Source: a virus. From it: a stretch of 64,000 nucleotides of DNA. The translations under genes were made by a program, and so were the position numbers. Positions within the stretch are counted from its first letter, which is position 1. Each line of letters starts with the position of its first letter. Below the pieces are notes generated by a model that searched no databases, was not told the DNA's origin, and worked only from the letters and a program-made list of their open reading frames with translations. This document shows positions 32,388-41,088 of this stretch, one piece after another. The DNA lies in IMG/VR virus record IMGVR_UViG_3300047554_000329, positions 1 to 64,000 of that record. The stretch is one strand, 5' to 3'.

Positions 32388-33985
32388 TGGAAGAATACAT
32401 TATTGGTGCTTCGCTGCCAGAATTTGATGCAGAAGAAGACCTGTTTAAAAAGCAAGACCCATTTGTAAAATCGTGGGATGACCTAAAGGGTCTAAACGGT
32501 CTTGACATCAACTTTAAGAGACGTTCAACACGTCAGCTATCTAAGGCAGACGTAACTAGCGATGCCTATCTTGACAGTGCTATGGCTGTTAGTGCAGGTA
32601 TCAATGGAGCAAAGTCTAAGGAGCTAAATCCTGGCAAAATCTTTAAGAATGGCTACGGACTATTTGACGTAATCACTCCACCATGGAATCTATACGAACT
32701 TGCAAACTACTACGACACATCATTTGCTAATCACGCTGCCATTGATGCCAAGGTAGAGAACATTGTTGGTCTTGGTTATGACTTCCACGTCACAGATAGA
32801 ACTGCTATGCGTCTAGAAGGAATGGAAGACCAGGCAGCCATCAAGCGAGCACGTAGCAGGGTAGAACGTGCCAAGGTAGAACTAAAAGACTGGCTAGAAA
32901 CTCTAAACGACGAAGATTCATTCACACACACCATGATGAAGATTTATACAGACCTTCAGGCAACTGGTAATGGATATATGGAAATTGGTAGAACTGTTAC
33001 TGGAGAAATTGGTTACGTTGGTCACATTCCAACCACCACCATGCGTGTACGCAGACTAAAGGATGGGTATGTTCAGATTATTGGCGAGAAGGTTGTTTAC
33101 TTCCGTAACTTTGGTGCAAAGAATCCAAATCCAATTACGTCTGACCAGAGACCAAACGAGATTATTCACTTCAAGGAATACTCACCACTAAACACCTACT
33201 ATGGTGTTCCAGACATCATCTCAGCAATTACAGCATTGCAGGGAGACCAGCTAGCATCGCAATATAACATTGACTACTTTGGCAACAAAGCTGTTCCACG
33301 TTATGTTGTAACTCTAAAGGGTGCAAAGCTATCGTCAGATGCAGAAGATAAGATGTTTAGATTCTTGCAGACCAGCCTAAAGGGTCAGTCACACAGAACT
33401 CTTTACATTCCACTTCCAGGAGACTCAGATACTAACAAGGTTGAGTTTAAGATGGAACCAATTGAAAATGGCGTACAGGAGGCATCATTCAATGAATATA
33501 GAGTTCGTAACCGTGACGACATCTTGGTTGCTCACCAAGTTCCACTCTCCAAGATTGGTGGCGGTGATGCAGCATCTATTGCAGCTGCCCTAGCACAGGA
33601 CCGCACGTTTAAGGAGCAGGTAGCAAGACCAGCACAAAGAAACGTAGAAAAACTTATCAATAGAATCATCAAAGAGAAGACCGACATTCTTGAACTCAAG
33701 TTTAACGAGCTTACTCTTACAGATGAGATTGCACAGTCGCAGATTCTTGAGCGTTATGTCAAGACTCAGATTATGGTTCCAAACGAAGCTCGTGAAATTC
33801 TTGGTCTGCCACAAAGACCAGATGGCGACGAGGCATTTCAGATGACACCAAGACAAGCAACTGACGCTCGTGCTAACATGGCAGATAACCGCCAGCGTGA
33901 TACAGAGCGAGCAAACAATGCATCTGACAGCACTGCAACCACCACTGGACGAAACGCCCAGGGTGAGGGTAGAGCAGTACAATAA
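32387..33985 (+). CDS. Portal protein (532 aa)
   Basis: Contains NPGKIFKNGYGLFDVITPPW, ...AKVENIVGLGYDF, ...TGNGYMEIGRTVTGEIG, ...IIHFKEYSPLNTYYGVPDII and ...LVAHQVPLSKIG, the run of motifs found in HK97/PBSX-type portals. It forms the dodecameric ring at the unique capsid vertex through which DNA passes. Length is usual. The C-terminal 60 residues are polar and disordered. Followed by the protease, scaffold and capsid genes. Confidence 0.9.
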   Translation: MEEYIIGASLPEFDAEEDLFKKQDPFVKSWDDLKGLNGLDINFKRRSTRQLSKADVTSDAYLDSAMAVSAGINGAKSKELNPGKIFKNGYGLFDVITPPWNLYELANYYDTSFANHAAIDAKVENIVGLGYDFHVTDRTAMRLEGMEDQAAIKRARSRVERAKVELKDWLETLNDEDSFTHTMMKIYTDLQATGNGYMEIGRTVTGEIGYVGHIPTTTMRVRRLKDGYVQIIGEKVVYFRNFGAKNPNPITSDQRPNEIIHFKEYSPLNTYYGVPDIISAITALQGDQLASQYNIDYFGNKAVPRYVVTLKGAKLSSDAEDKMFRFLQTSLKGQSHRTLYIPLPGDSDTNKVEFKMEPIENGVQEASFNEYRVRNRDDILVAHQVPLSKIGGGDAASIAAALAQDRTFKEQVARPAQRNVEKLINRIIKEKTDILELKFNELTLTDEIAQSQILERYVKTQIMVPNEAREILGLPQRPDGDEAFQMTPRQATDARANMADNRQRDTERANNASDSTATTTGRNAQGEGRAVQ

Positions 33986-34027
33986 AAAGTATGTTACAAT
34001 AGAGTAACAATACTTATAAAAAGGGTA

Positions 34028-34033
34028 TATAAT
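34028..34033 (+). promoter_or_regulatory. -10 box before the protease gene
   Basis: TATAAT 9 nt before the ATG; a second hexamer, TACAAT, lies near 33997. No clear -35. Confidence 0.42.
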
Positions 34034-34042
34034 TAAGGTAAT

Positions 34043-35305
34043 ATGACTATTCAAAAAGCTCATTGGAACACTGAAGGCGACAACGTTCGTCTATCAATGC
34101 CATTTAACAAGGTAGATAAAGAGAGACGTATCGTCTCTGGATTTGCTACACTTGACAATCTAGATAAGCAAAATGATATTGTCACTCCAGAAGCATCTCT
34201 AAATGCTTTCTCAAAATTCCGTGGAAACATTCGTGAAATGCACCAGCCTCTTGCTGTTGGCAAAATGGTTTCCTTTAAAGAAGACAAGTTCTTCGACCCA
34301 GAGACAAAGAAGATGTACTCTGGTATTTACGTTTCAGCCTACGTATCCAAGGGTGCTCAAGACACCTGGGAAAAGGTTTTGGATGGAACCCTTTCGGGTT
34401 TCTCAATTGGTGGTAAGATGAACAAGTGGGACGATGGCTACGATGAGAAGATGGACTCCAAGGTTAGAATTATTAAAGACTATGACCTTGTTGAGCTTTC
34501 TCTTGTAGATACCCCAGCCAACCAATTTGCAAATATTCTTTCTGTTGAAAAAGTTGACGGTGTTGATGTTGTTAAAGGCATGGACACAGTTATCGAAAAC
34601 GTGTTCTGGGACTCTGAGTCTGGACTAGTTCTGCTTTCTGAAAATGAAACAGAGATTAGCCCAACTTCAGGTGTGCCTATGCAGAACATTGGCTTCGTTG
34701 AAAAATCAGACAACGAAAAAACAGAAATGCTAAAGTTCTTAGTTGATAGTGCTAAAGGCATTAAAACTTCTAAGATAACAAAGGAGGAAAGTCCTATGAC
34801 TGACGCAACAAATGAAGTGGTTGAAGAGACCACAGTTGAGACAGTAGAGGTTGCTCCAGAGGCAGATGCCGTAGTTGAAGAAGCAGTATCAGAAGAGGTT
34901 ACAGAAGAGGCTCCAGTAGTCGAAGAAGTAACAGAAGAAGCTCCTGCAGAAGAAGCTGAAGAGGTATCTCCAGCAGACGATGAAACCGAAAAGACACTAG
35001 TTGTTAACGCAGTTTCAGAAATCAAGGATACTCTAACATCAGCCTTTAGCGACCTTGCATCAATCGTAAAGAGCCTACAGGCTCAGGTTGATGAACTCAA
35101 CAAATCAATTGATTCCGTAAAAACTGAGGTAAAGGAATCAAAGGATGTATTTAACGAATTTGGAAAGAGAGTTGACGCTGTTGAAGCTGATACTGCTTTC
35201 CGCAAGTCTGGCGACATCGGTGATGTCGTACAGTTTGAACCAGAACAGGTTCAGAAATCCCTATGGGACGGTCGTTTCCTCAAAACAACCGATTTATTCA
35301 AATAA
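34043..35305 (+). CDS. Prohead protease fused to scaffold (420 aa)
   Basis: Residues 1-175 look like an HK97/XkdF-type prohead protease: RIVSGFATLDNLDKQNDIVT, REMHQPLAVGKM (candidate catalytic His), GTLSGFSIGGK (candidate Ser) and DYDLVELSLVDTPAN. Residues 252-420 are a Glu-rich then coiled-coil region (ADAVVEEAVSEEVTEEAP..., SLQAQVDELNKSIDSVKTEV) typical of a scaffolding domain. The protease trims scaffold and capsid during maturation. A nested start for the scaffold part is described at 34796. Confidence 0.86.
   Translation: MTIQKAHWNTEGDNVRLSMPFNKVDKERRIVSGFATLDNLDKQNDIVTPEASLNAFSKFRGNIREMHQPLAVGKMVSFKEDKFFDPETKKMYSGIYVSAYVSKGAQDTWEKVLDGTLSGFSIGGKMNKWDDGYDEKMDSKVRIIKDYDLVELSLVDTPANQFANILSVEKVDGVDVVKGMDTVIENVFWDSESGLVLLSENETEISPTSGVPMQNIGFVEKSDNEKTEMLKFLVDSAKGIKTSKITKEESPMTDATNEVVEETTVETVEVAPEADAVVEEAVSEEVTEEAPVVEEVTEEAPAEEAEEVSPADDETEKTLVVNAVSEIKDTLTSAFSDLASIVKSLQAQVDELNKSIDSVKTEVKESKDVFNEFGKRVDAVEADTAFRKSGDIGDVVQFEPEQVQKSLWDGRFLKTTDLFK
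34796..35305 (+). CDS. Nested scaffold protein from an internal start (169 aa)
   Basis: Inside the protease gene, AAGGAGG (34781-34787) stands 8 nt before an in-frame ATG opening MTDATNEVVEETTVETVEV. It would give a free scaffold identical to the protease C-terminal half, as in lambda C/Nu3. The Shine-Dalgarno is among the best in the window. The C-terminal coiled coil (about residues 85-125 of this product) would dimerise. Confidence 0.66.
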   Translation: MTDATNEVVEETTVETVEVAPEADAVVEEAVSEEVTEEAPVVEEVTEEAPAEEAEEVSPADDETEKTLVVNAVSEIKDTLTSAFSDLASIVKSLQAQVDELNKSIDSVKTEVKESKDVFNEFGKRVDAVEADTAFRKSGDIGDVVQFEPEQVQKSLWDGRFLKTTDLFK

Positions 35306-35327
35306 AAATCACTAGGAGGTGACAATT

Positions 35328-36422
35328 ATGTCGGAAGAAATTATTAAAAACTATCCAGGAGCAGGTGCTAACGAGGTTAACTCGGAAGGTGCTTTCGCTT
35401 CAGGTGGCATTGGTGGCGTTACTAACCCAGGAGCTTCAACTCTCGGAAACGTCCCAACTGCTGAATTTGGTGTACTAACTGGTCCTAACGCTGTAACCCC
35501 TAGTGGTTCTGCTGCTAGCGGTATTCTACGTCCTGAACAGGCTCGTAGATTTATCGATTATGTCTGGGACGGTACAGTCCTAGCCAAGGACGGTCGCCGT
35601 GTAACAATGCGAGCCAACACAATGGAACTTGAAAAGGTTAACGTTGGTGAGCGTGTTATTCGTGCTGCTAACCAGGGTGATGCAACATACACCAACGCTG
35701 GTGCTACATTCTCTAAGGTCGAACTTACTACAAAGAAGATTCGTCTTGACTGGGAAGTATCAGCTGAGGCTCTAGAAGACAACGTTGAAGGTGCTGCTCT
35801 TGAAGACCACCTAGTCCGTCTAATGACAAACGCATTTGCGAATGACATTGAGGACCTAGCAATCAACGGTACTGGTACAGGGGTGAACAACTTCCTTAAC
35901 ATTATGGAAGGTTTCGTAAGCCGTACCAAGACCGATGGATACGCACACGAATACGTTGCTACTATCGCTAACAACGCATTTACACCAGAGGTTCTACAGC
36001 AAGTTGTAGACCGTCTACCTCGTAAGTACCGTGCTCTAAAGAATGGTCTGAAGTTCTACGCAGGAACCTCAGCATTCCAGGGCATCGTAAGAAACCACGG
36101 AACTGCTTCGAACAACATTTGGACAGAGCAGTACCGCAACTCTTACCTAGCTGGTACTGACCAGGTAATTGGTGAGGCTCGTGCCACTCGTGTACTAGGT
36201 ATTCCTGTTATGGAAGTACCTTACTACCCAGAAGGCTTCGTAGACCTAACCTTCCCAAGCAACCGCATTTGGGGTTTCCAGAGAGACATCACTGTAAACC
36301 GTGAGTACGTTGCAAAGAAGGACACCATCGAATACACCGTCTTCGTACGTTTTGGTATTCAGTGGGAAGAGCAGGACGCTATCGCATACGTTGACAGCGA
36401 CTCTGTTGACTCAAGCCTATAA
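35328..36422 (+). CDS. Major capsid protein, HK97 fold (364 aa)
   Basis: MSEEIIKNYPGAGANEVNSE leader, then ILRPEQARRFIDYVWDGTVL, RVIRAANQGD, KIRLDWEVSAEALEDN, LVRLMTNAFANDIEDLAING and VNREYVAKKDTIEYTVFVRF; the order of arm, spine-helix and E-loop-type segments fits HK97-type capsids. AGGAGGT lies 7 nt before the chosen ATG; a GTG 9 nt upstream is within the ribosome binding site and is rejected. Followed by a strong terminator. Confidence 0.92.
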   Translation: MSEEIIKNYPGAGANEVNSEGAFASGGIGGVTNPGASTLGNVPTAEFGVLTGPNAVTPSGSAASGILRPEQARRFIDYVWDGTVLAKDGRRVTMRANTMELEKVNVGERVIRAANQGDATYTNAGATFSKVELTTKKIRLDWEVSAEALEDNVEGAALEDHLVRLMTNAFANDIEDLAINGTGTGVNNFLNIMEGFVSRTKTDGYAHEYVATIANNAFTPEVLQQVVDRLPRKYRALKNGLKFYAGTSAFQGIVRNHGTASNNIWTEQYRNSYLAGTDQVIGEARATRVLGIPVMEVPYYPEGFVDLTFPSNRIWGFQRDITVNREYVAKKDTIEYTVFVRFGIQWEEQDAIAYVDSDSVDSSL

Positions 36423-36444
36423 TCTTGAGTTGCCCAACTTGGAG

Positions 36445-36478
36445 GGGGTAGGAGCTTCGGCTTCTACCCCTTTCTACT
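36445..36478 (+). terminator. Strong terminator after the capsid gene
   Basis: GGGGTAGGAGC-TTCG-GCTTCTACCCC stem with a UUCG tetraloop, then TTTCTACTTTTT. Probably limits read-through, so capsid is made in excess over the downstream genes. Confidence 0.88.
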
Positions 36479-36486
36479 TTTTATCT

Positions 36487-36494
36487 GCTATAAT
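36487..36494 (+). promoter_or_regulatory. Extended -10 promoter for 36512 and the connector genes
   Basis: TGCTATAAT, -10 at 36489-36494, 17 nt before the ATG, with GGAGGAA between. Confidence 0.6.
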
Positions 36495-36511
36495 GTAAAT
36501 TGGAGGAAATC

Positions 36512-36952
36512 ATGTCAAATGAAACACTAAACGAGTCTACGACAGAAATTACAGTAGACGCAACAGAAGCAACTGAAGTTGCAGTAGATGATGTACAGGT
36601 AAGCCTAGAGGTAACCGCATCAGGAACAAAAGCTGGTATTGAAACAAATGAGGCTGGTGTAATTGCATCGCCATCAAAGAAAAAAGGTAAGCCAGGACCA
36701 TCAGTAGTAGTCGTAAATGGAGCTATTGGTTCTCCAGGAGCAGAGCGTAAAGACGCTCCCAAAGTCGTGGCAGAGCCAAAGAAAAAGGAAACAGTTGCAC
36801 TATTCTCAACAAAGAACGTTTATTGGGAAAACGTTGGAGAGATTAAGCGTGGCTACAACTTTGTAACACCAGAACAAGCTAAGTATTGGCTAAAGAGAAC
36901 CCACGTTCGTGAAGCTACCGCAGCAGAAATCAAAGAGGCGTTGAACAATTAG
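36512..36952 (+). CDS. Unknown head protein with disordered N-terminus (146 aa)
   Basis: Low-complexity Thr/Glu/Val-rich first 90 residues with KKKGKPGPS, then a short folded end (VALFSTKNVYWENVGEIKRG, FVTPEQAKYWLKRTHVREAT). The ATG with GGAGG upstream is used; an earlier reading begins in the ribosome binding site. Might be a capsid decoration or head-completion factor judging by position only. Confidence 0.7.
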   Translation: MSNETLNESTTEITVDATEATEVAVDDVQVSLEVTASGTKAGIETNEAGVIASPSKKKGKPGPSVVVVNGAIGSPGAERKDAPKVVAEPKKKETVALFSTKNVYWENVGEIKRGYNFVTPEQAKYWLKRTHVREATAAEIKEALNN

Positions 36953-37875
36953 TGGAGATTCTTAGAGTAGATACAGCAACAACACCATTTCAGCTGGGGA
37001 CACAGAAGTTCCAGTTCCCAATCGTTGTTGATGGGTATGCCAGTACAGCAGTAACAGTAAATGTTACAGACCTTTCAGATTCCACTCTTGTAATGGATGC
37101 TGTACAAGCTACCACTACTTCTGCATCAAAGCTAACTATCTCAGTGCCACTAAAGTATGACGCTGATTACAAAATTCAGGTCTATAACACTCATGGGGCA
37201 GTTGCAGCAGCCAACCTAGTCTACGAGGACTTCTACGAGGTCCGTAGACCCTATGTAGACCCAAATACAAAGGCTACTACAGCTACAGACATTGCTGCTT
37301 ACGCAGCTAACGAACAGCTGGCTAGAGCAATCATTGACTCAATCGTAACTGATGGATTTTACTACAAGAAGAAGGCTATTCTTGCAATCGGCAACGGTAG
37401 CGACTTTATCCCAGTATGGGACAACGTAAAGAGTATTCTTTCTGTGTACGAAAATAACGTTTTGGTAACAGCCAAGACATTTGAGCTTACCAGAGATGGC
37501 TCTGCAATTACTCAGGTATACACAGGAGAACTAAATAGAAGCGAGTCAGCACCAGTATTGCTACCAGCATCTAGCTCTGACTATACAGAGTTAATCTATG
37601 GATATACTGGTTTTCCAAGAGAGTATGACTATAAGATTATTGCTGAAGTTGGATATCTAAATATTCCAGCAGATATCAAGAAGGCTACAGAGCTACTTAT
37701 TGACGACATTAACTGCGGAAGACTTGACTACTACAAGAGATACATTGGCTCGTACAACACAGACCAGTTTAGAATTCAGTTTGACAAGGCAGTATTTGAG
37801 GGAACTGGAAATATTCTAGTAGACAAGATTCTAGAAAAATATAAGAAGCCAGTGACACGTCCAGGAGTGTTGTAA
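36952..37875 (+). CDS. Head-tail connector / adaptor (307 aa)
   Basis: GTG start overlapping the upstream TAG. The N-terminal about 90 residues are an Ig-like beta domain (FQFPIVVDGYASTAVTVNVT...); the C-terminal part (ATELLIDDINCGRLDYYKRY, VDKILEKYKKP) has the helical pattern of gp6/gp15-type adaptors that sit below the portal. The order portal-protease-capsid-adaptor supports this. Confidence 0.72.
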   Translation: MEILRVDTATTPFQLGTQKFQFPIVVDGYASTAVTVNVTDLSDSTLVMDAVQATTTSASKLTISVPLKYDADYKIQVYNTHGAVAAANLVYEDFYEVRRPYVDPNTKATTATDIAAYAANEQLARAIIDSIVTDGFYYKKKAILAIGNGSDFIPVWDNVKSILSVYENNVLVTAKTFELTRDGSAITQVYTGELNRSESAPVLLPASSSDYTELIYGYTGFPREYDYKIIAEVGYLNIPADIKKATELLIDDINCGRLDYYKRYIGSYNTDQFRIQFDKAVFEGTGNILVDKILEKYKKPVTRPGVL

Positions 37876-37876
37876 A

Positions 37877-38326
37877 GTGGTCATATGCGAAACTCCAGAC
37901 TTTGCCTTCCCAATGCTTGCAGACGTTTACTATCCAATTGTTGAGCAGGGTGCTTATGGCGATGTCAAAAAAAACTGGGTACTAGATAAGACCATTGCCT
38001 GTCAGTTTAACACAGCAGGAACAGCAAACAAGGAAGAGCTTAGACCAGAAGTAAAACTAATTCAAGATAGTTCGCTAATCGGTAGGGTTAAGAGCGATAT
38101 CCGTTTTTCTAGTGAAGAACAAAAGAATGCTCTTACAAATATCGTAGTCACAAATATCCGTGACAAGAATGGCAATCTAATTTATTTAGAGGTATCTGGT
38201 CCACGTGCTGGTCAGCCAACAATCTTTGAGCTAGCAACCTTTGACCCATTTATGGGACCATTTGGAAACGTAGAGTACTACAAAATATTGCTAAGGCGTT
38301 CAGAGAATCAGGGAAGTGACCTATGA
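37877..38326 (+). CDS. Head-closure protein (149 aa)
   Basis: MVICETPDFAFPMLADVYYP, then a beta-rich body with ...NWVLDKTIACQFNTAGTAN and ...VTNIRDKNGNLIYLEVSG. Size and position between adaptor and tail-completion genes fit a head-closure (stopper) protein. GTG start, AGGAG about 10 nt upstream. Overlaps the next gene by 4 nt. Confidence 0.66.
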   Translation: MVICETPDFAFPMLADVYYPIVEQGAYGDVKKNWVLDKTIACQFNTAGTANKEELRPEVKLIQDSSLIGRVKSDIRFSSEEQKNALTNIVVTNIRDKNGNLIYLEVSGPRAGQPTIFELATFDPFMGPFGNVEYYKILLRRSENQGSDL

Positions 38327-39003
38327 TAACTCTAACTATTGACTCTAATGAATTTTACCAAGACATGAAGAACATCATTGATTATTCGAATGGATTTCTT
38401 GAAGGAACACAAGCTGGAAAGAAAAAGTTTTTGGATGGTCTGGGACAAGACCTATCAGAGTTTCTAAAAAACTTTATAGACTCAAACGCAAGGGTAAATC
38501 CAGAAGTTCTTCACCACGTTTATGAGTGGCATCAGATTGGTCAGCCAGGTGCAAGACTATTTGACATCCAGTACACAGTATCAGACAGTGGGTTGTCTTT
38601 TTCTGGAACACTATCACAGTCTAAGTCAATTAAGAATGGCTCTACCGTTCCATTCTACAATAAGGCAAGCATCATGGAAAATGGCGTTCCAGTAACCATT
38701 AGACCAAAGAGAGGCAGAGTCCTAAGATTTGAGCAAGATGGGCAAGTCTATTACGTCTCTGGAAAAGTTTCTGTTCAAAATCCTGGTGGAGATTACGCCA
38801 AAGATGGATTTAGAAATGTGTTCGACTCATTCTTTAGCAACCCTGTAACTCAGTCTTTCTTGGAGTCTAGCGGTATCGCTAAGTATATTGAAACACCAGC
38901 AGTCTTTAAGAAGAACATTAGGGCTGGAAAAAATAGCGGTAGAGCAGTAGGCTTTGACACAGGATACAAGTGGATTGCTAACGCTGCAGGAGGAGTTCTA
39001 TAA
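38323..39003 (+). CDS. Neck / tail-completion protein (226 aa)
   Basis: MITLTIDSNEFYQDMKNIID helix, then VYEWHQIGQPGARLFDIQY and ...YVSGKVSVQNPGGDYAKDGF. Position before the tail terminator fits an HK97 gp10-like neck protein, though the sequence match is loose. ATGA overlap with the upstream gene and TAATG with the next. Confidence 0.63.
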   Translation: MITLTIDSNEFYQDMKNIIDYSNGFLEGTQAGKKKFLDGLGQDLSEFLKNFIDSNARVNPEVLHHVYEWHQIGQPGARLFDIQYTVSDSGLSFSGTLSQSKSIKNGSTVPFYNKASIMENGVPVTIRPKRGRVLRFEQDGQVYYVSGKVSVQNPGGDYAKDGFRNVFDSFFSNPVTQSFLESSGIAKYIETPAVFKKNIRAGKNSGRAVGFDTGYKWIANAAGGVL

Positions 39004-39533
39004 TGACAACAACATCAATTCTAAATACCCCAATGCTATGGGTTAACCACTACCTAAAAGAAAAGCTAGAGACACTAGGCTTTGACACGGTTCCATTCTT
39101 TCCAAGCACACCATCAACTATTGACAACCTGACATCATCATTTCCAGATGGTGGTATCATGTGTACTTACGACAGACTTATTCGTATGCGTAGAAAGGCA
39201 TTCCCACACATCAAGTGTGAGCAGGGGCTGTACTACTTCTATGCAACAGCAGAAAATTCAGTAGTCAATATGATTAAGATTACAGAAAAGGTTCTTAGGC
39301 TAATGGACCGTTCAGACGAAACAGCAGAAGAAGTAAATGAGTGGGCAAGGCAAAAAGGCTCAATCATTGTAAACGGAGAAACCATTGAGCCTAATTTTTA
39401 CTTCCACAATTTCAAGGTATATCAGCTTGAAGAGGTGAGAGACATTATTGATTTTGGTACTGCTAGAACATATGGCGGTAACAAGATTATTATTGAGTAT
39501 GACTACCATATGGTTGATAAAGACTTTATTTAA
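39003..39533 (+). CDS. Tail terminator protein (176 aa)
   Basis: MTTTSILNTPMLWVNHYLKE, then ...FPHIKCEQGLYYFYATAENS, VVNMIKITEKVLRLMDRSDE and ...NFYFHNFKVYQLEEVRDIID. An alpha/beta protein just before the tail-tube gene is the usual tail terminator that stops tube growth and joins it to the head. Confidence 0.7.
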   Translation: MTTTSILNTPMLWVNHYLKEKLETLGFDTVPFFPSTPSTIDNLTSSFPDGGIMCTYDRLIRMRRKAFPHIKCEQGLYYFYATAENSVVNMIKITEKVLRLMDRSDETAEEVNEWARQKGSIIVNGETIEPNFYFHNFKVYQLEEVRDIIDFGTARTYGGNKIIIEYDYHMVDKDFI

Positions 39534-39607
39534 TTCATAAAAGGTCGTTATACTTATATTGAGGAAACACCCCCATTAATTCCATAAGAATAAGAGGTGA
39601 AAAAATT

Positions 39608-40282
39608 ATGGCATATACACGTGGTTCAAGTGCCAACATTATTGTTGGTGCAGCAGCACTATTTGCTTTTGAGAACGGTGAAATGACCGATGCAGACCTT
39701 CCAACGTCTGCAACAGGAGTTTCGTACAAGACCACTCTAAGCACAGACACCGACTTCCGCAACGTTGGTTATACTTCAAACGGTATCGAACTAACCTTCG
39801 CTCCTGACTTTGGAGAAGTTTCTGTTGACCAGGTTCTTGACGTAGCTAAACTCTACAAGCAAGGAATGACAGTCAACCTAAACACCAGCTTCGCAGAAGC
39901 AACCATGGAGAACCTTCTTCTAGCCTTGGCTCGTCCAAGAACAGACGCTTTCGTTAGCGACCCAGGAGGAGCTCTTGGTGGAGAAGATACTCTAAACCTT
40001 TCAGCAGGTGAGCTGGGCGAATGTCCAGTCGAACGTGGATTGGTAGCAGTTGGTCCTGGTACAGGTGACTGCGAGATTGGTACAGGCATTGAGCGTATCT
40101 ATCTTGCATACCGTGCTCTTTCAATCGAAAGCGTAACCGTATCAGCAAAGCGTGACGAAGCGACAATGTTTGACGTTTCGTTCCGTCTACTTCCAAATGA
40201 CTCAGCGTCATACGGAAAGATTGTTGACAGAACTCTGGCTCTCGGTCAGAAGAATGGCAACTTCCCAGCATCATCAATCTAA
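39608..40282 (+). CDS. Major tail (tube) protein (224 aa)
   Basis: MAYTRGSSANIIVGAAALFA, then ...DTDFRNVGYTSNGIELTFAP, DFGEVSVDQVLDVAKLYKQG and ...FDVSFRLLPNDSASYGKIVD: the layout of siphovirus tube proteins, and the place between tail terminator and chaperones is standard. AGAGGTGA precedes the ATG. Followed by a strong terminator, as expected for a gene needing high output. Confidence 0.86.
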   Translation: MAYTRGSSANIIVGAAALFAFENGEMTDADLPTSATGVSYKTTLSTDTDFRNVGYTSNGIELTFAPDFGEVSVDQVLDVAKLYKQGMTVNLNTSFAEATMENLLLALARPRTDAFVSDPGGALGGEDTLNLSAGELGECPVERGLVAVGPGTGDCEIGTGIERIYLAYRALSIESVTVSAKRDEATMFDVSFRLLPNDSASYGKIVDRTLALGQKNGNFPASSI

Positions 40283-40297
40283 TAACTTAATAGTTGA

Positions 40298-40330
40298 GAC
40301 TCCCCTTACTTCGGTAGGGGGAGTTTCTTT
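40298..40330 (+). terminator. Strong terminator after the tail-tube gene
   Basis: ACTCCCC (40299-40305) with GGGGAGT (40318-40324), inner stem TTAC-TTCG-GTAG, then TTCTTTTTT. Confidence 0.88.
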
Positions 40331-40332
40331 TT

Positions 40333-40341
40333 TGGTATACT
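40333..40341 (+). promoter_or_regulatory. Extended -10 promoter for 40348 (leaderless)
   Basis: TGGTATACT, -10 at 40336-40341; ATG 6 nt downstream, inside the bases just after the terminator. Confidence 0.62.
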
Positions 40342-40347
40342 AGATAG

Positions 40348-41049
40348 ATGGCTACTAAAATATACGAAAGTGCAATCATAGAAACTATCTATGGACAAAA
40401 GATTTATATTACTCCTCTTAAGATTAAATATCTTAGGCAGTTTATGGATGTATTCGATTCTGTAAAAACTGCACAAGATAGCGACGAACTGCTAAACCAC
40501 ATACTTGAGTGTGCGGTGGTAGCCATGCAACAGTATGCTCCAGAAATTAATAGTGTAGAAAAGATTGAGGATAGTTTTGATATCAAGACTATTTATAAAA
40601 TCTTAGATATTGCTGCTGGCATCAAGCTAGACCAAGAAAAAGAAGAAGGTCAAGAGGAAGAGGCAAAGCAGGTTAAAAAAGAAGACGTAAAGCAAAGTGC
40701 TACTTGGGACACAATGGACTTGGCTAAACTAGAGGCAGAGGTTTTTCAGCTAGGTATCTGGAAAGACTATGATGAGCTAGAGTGTTCTTTGTCAATGTCT
40801 GAAATAACAGCAACGCTTGAAGCAAAAAGAGAGCAAGACTATGCCGATAAAAAATTCTTTGCAGCAATCCAAGGCGTTGATTTGGATAAGCAATCAGGTA
40901 AGTCAAATGCTTGGGAAGAAATGAAAGCCAGGGTATTTAGTGGTGGAGCATCAAGCGACCCCAATGACATTCTTGCTCTACAGGGACACAATGCAGCTAA
41001 GGCAGGTTTTGGTATTGGTGCTGGATTATCCTACGAAAAATGGGACTAG
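40348..41049 (+). CDS. Tail-assembly chaperone, long form (233 aa)
   Basis: The N-terminal 100 residues (IYGQKIYITPLKIKYLRQFM, LLNHILECAVVAMQQYAPEI, IYKILDIAAGI) are clearly homologous to the 41089-41403 product. The extension from about 115 has W.T.DLAKLEAEVFQLGIW and LSMSEITATLEAKREQDYA, the pattern of the C-terminal half of lambda gpGT-type chaperones. These bind the tape measure before tube assembly. Normally the long form arises by frameshift; here it is its own gene. Confidence 0.78.
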   Translation: MATKIYESAIIETIYGQKIYITPLKIKYLRQFMDVFDSVKTAQDSDELLNHILECAVVAMQQYAPEINSVEKIEDSFDIKTIYKILDIAAGIKLDQEKEEGQEEEAKQVKKEDVKQSATWDTMDLAKLEAEVFQLGIWKDYDELECSLSMSEITATLEAKREQDYADKKFFAAIQGVDLDKQSGKSNAWEEMKARVFSGGASSDPNDILALQGHNAAKAGFGIGAGLSYEKWD

Positions 41050-41054
41050 TATGT

Positions 41055-41062
41055 GCTATAAT
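41055..41062 (+). promoter_or_regulatory. Extended -10 promoter for 41089
   Basis: TGCTATAAT, -10 at 41057-41062, 26 nt before the ATG; leader has AGGAGGAAC. Confidence 0.62.
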
Positions 41063-41088
41063 TTAATTACTAACCTATAGGAGGAACA

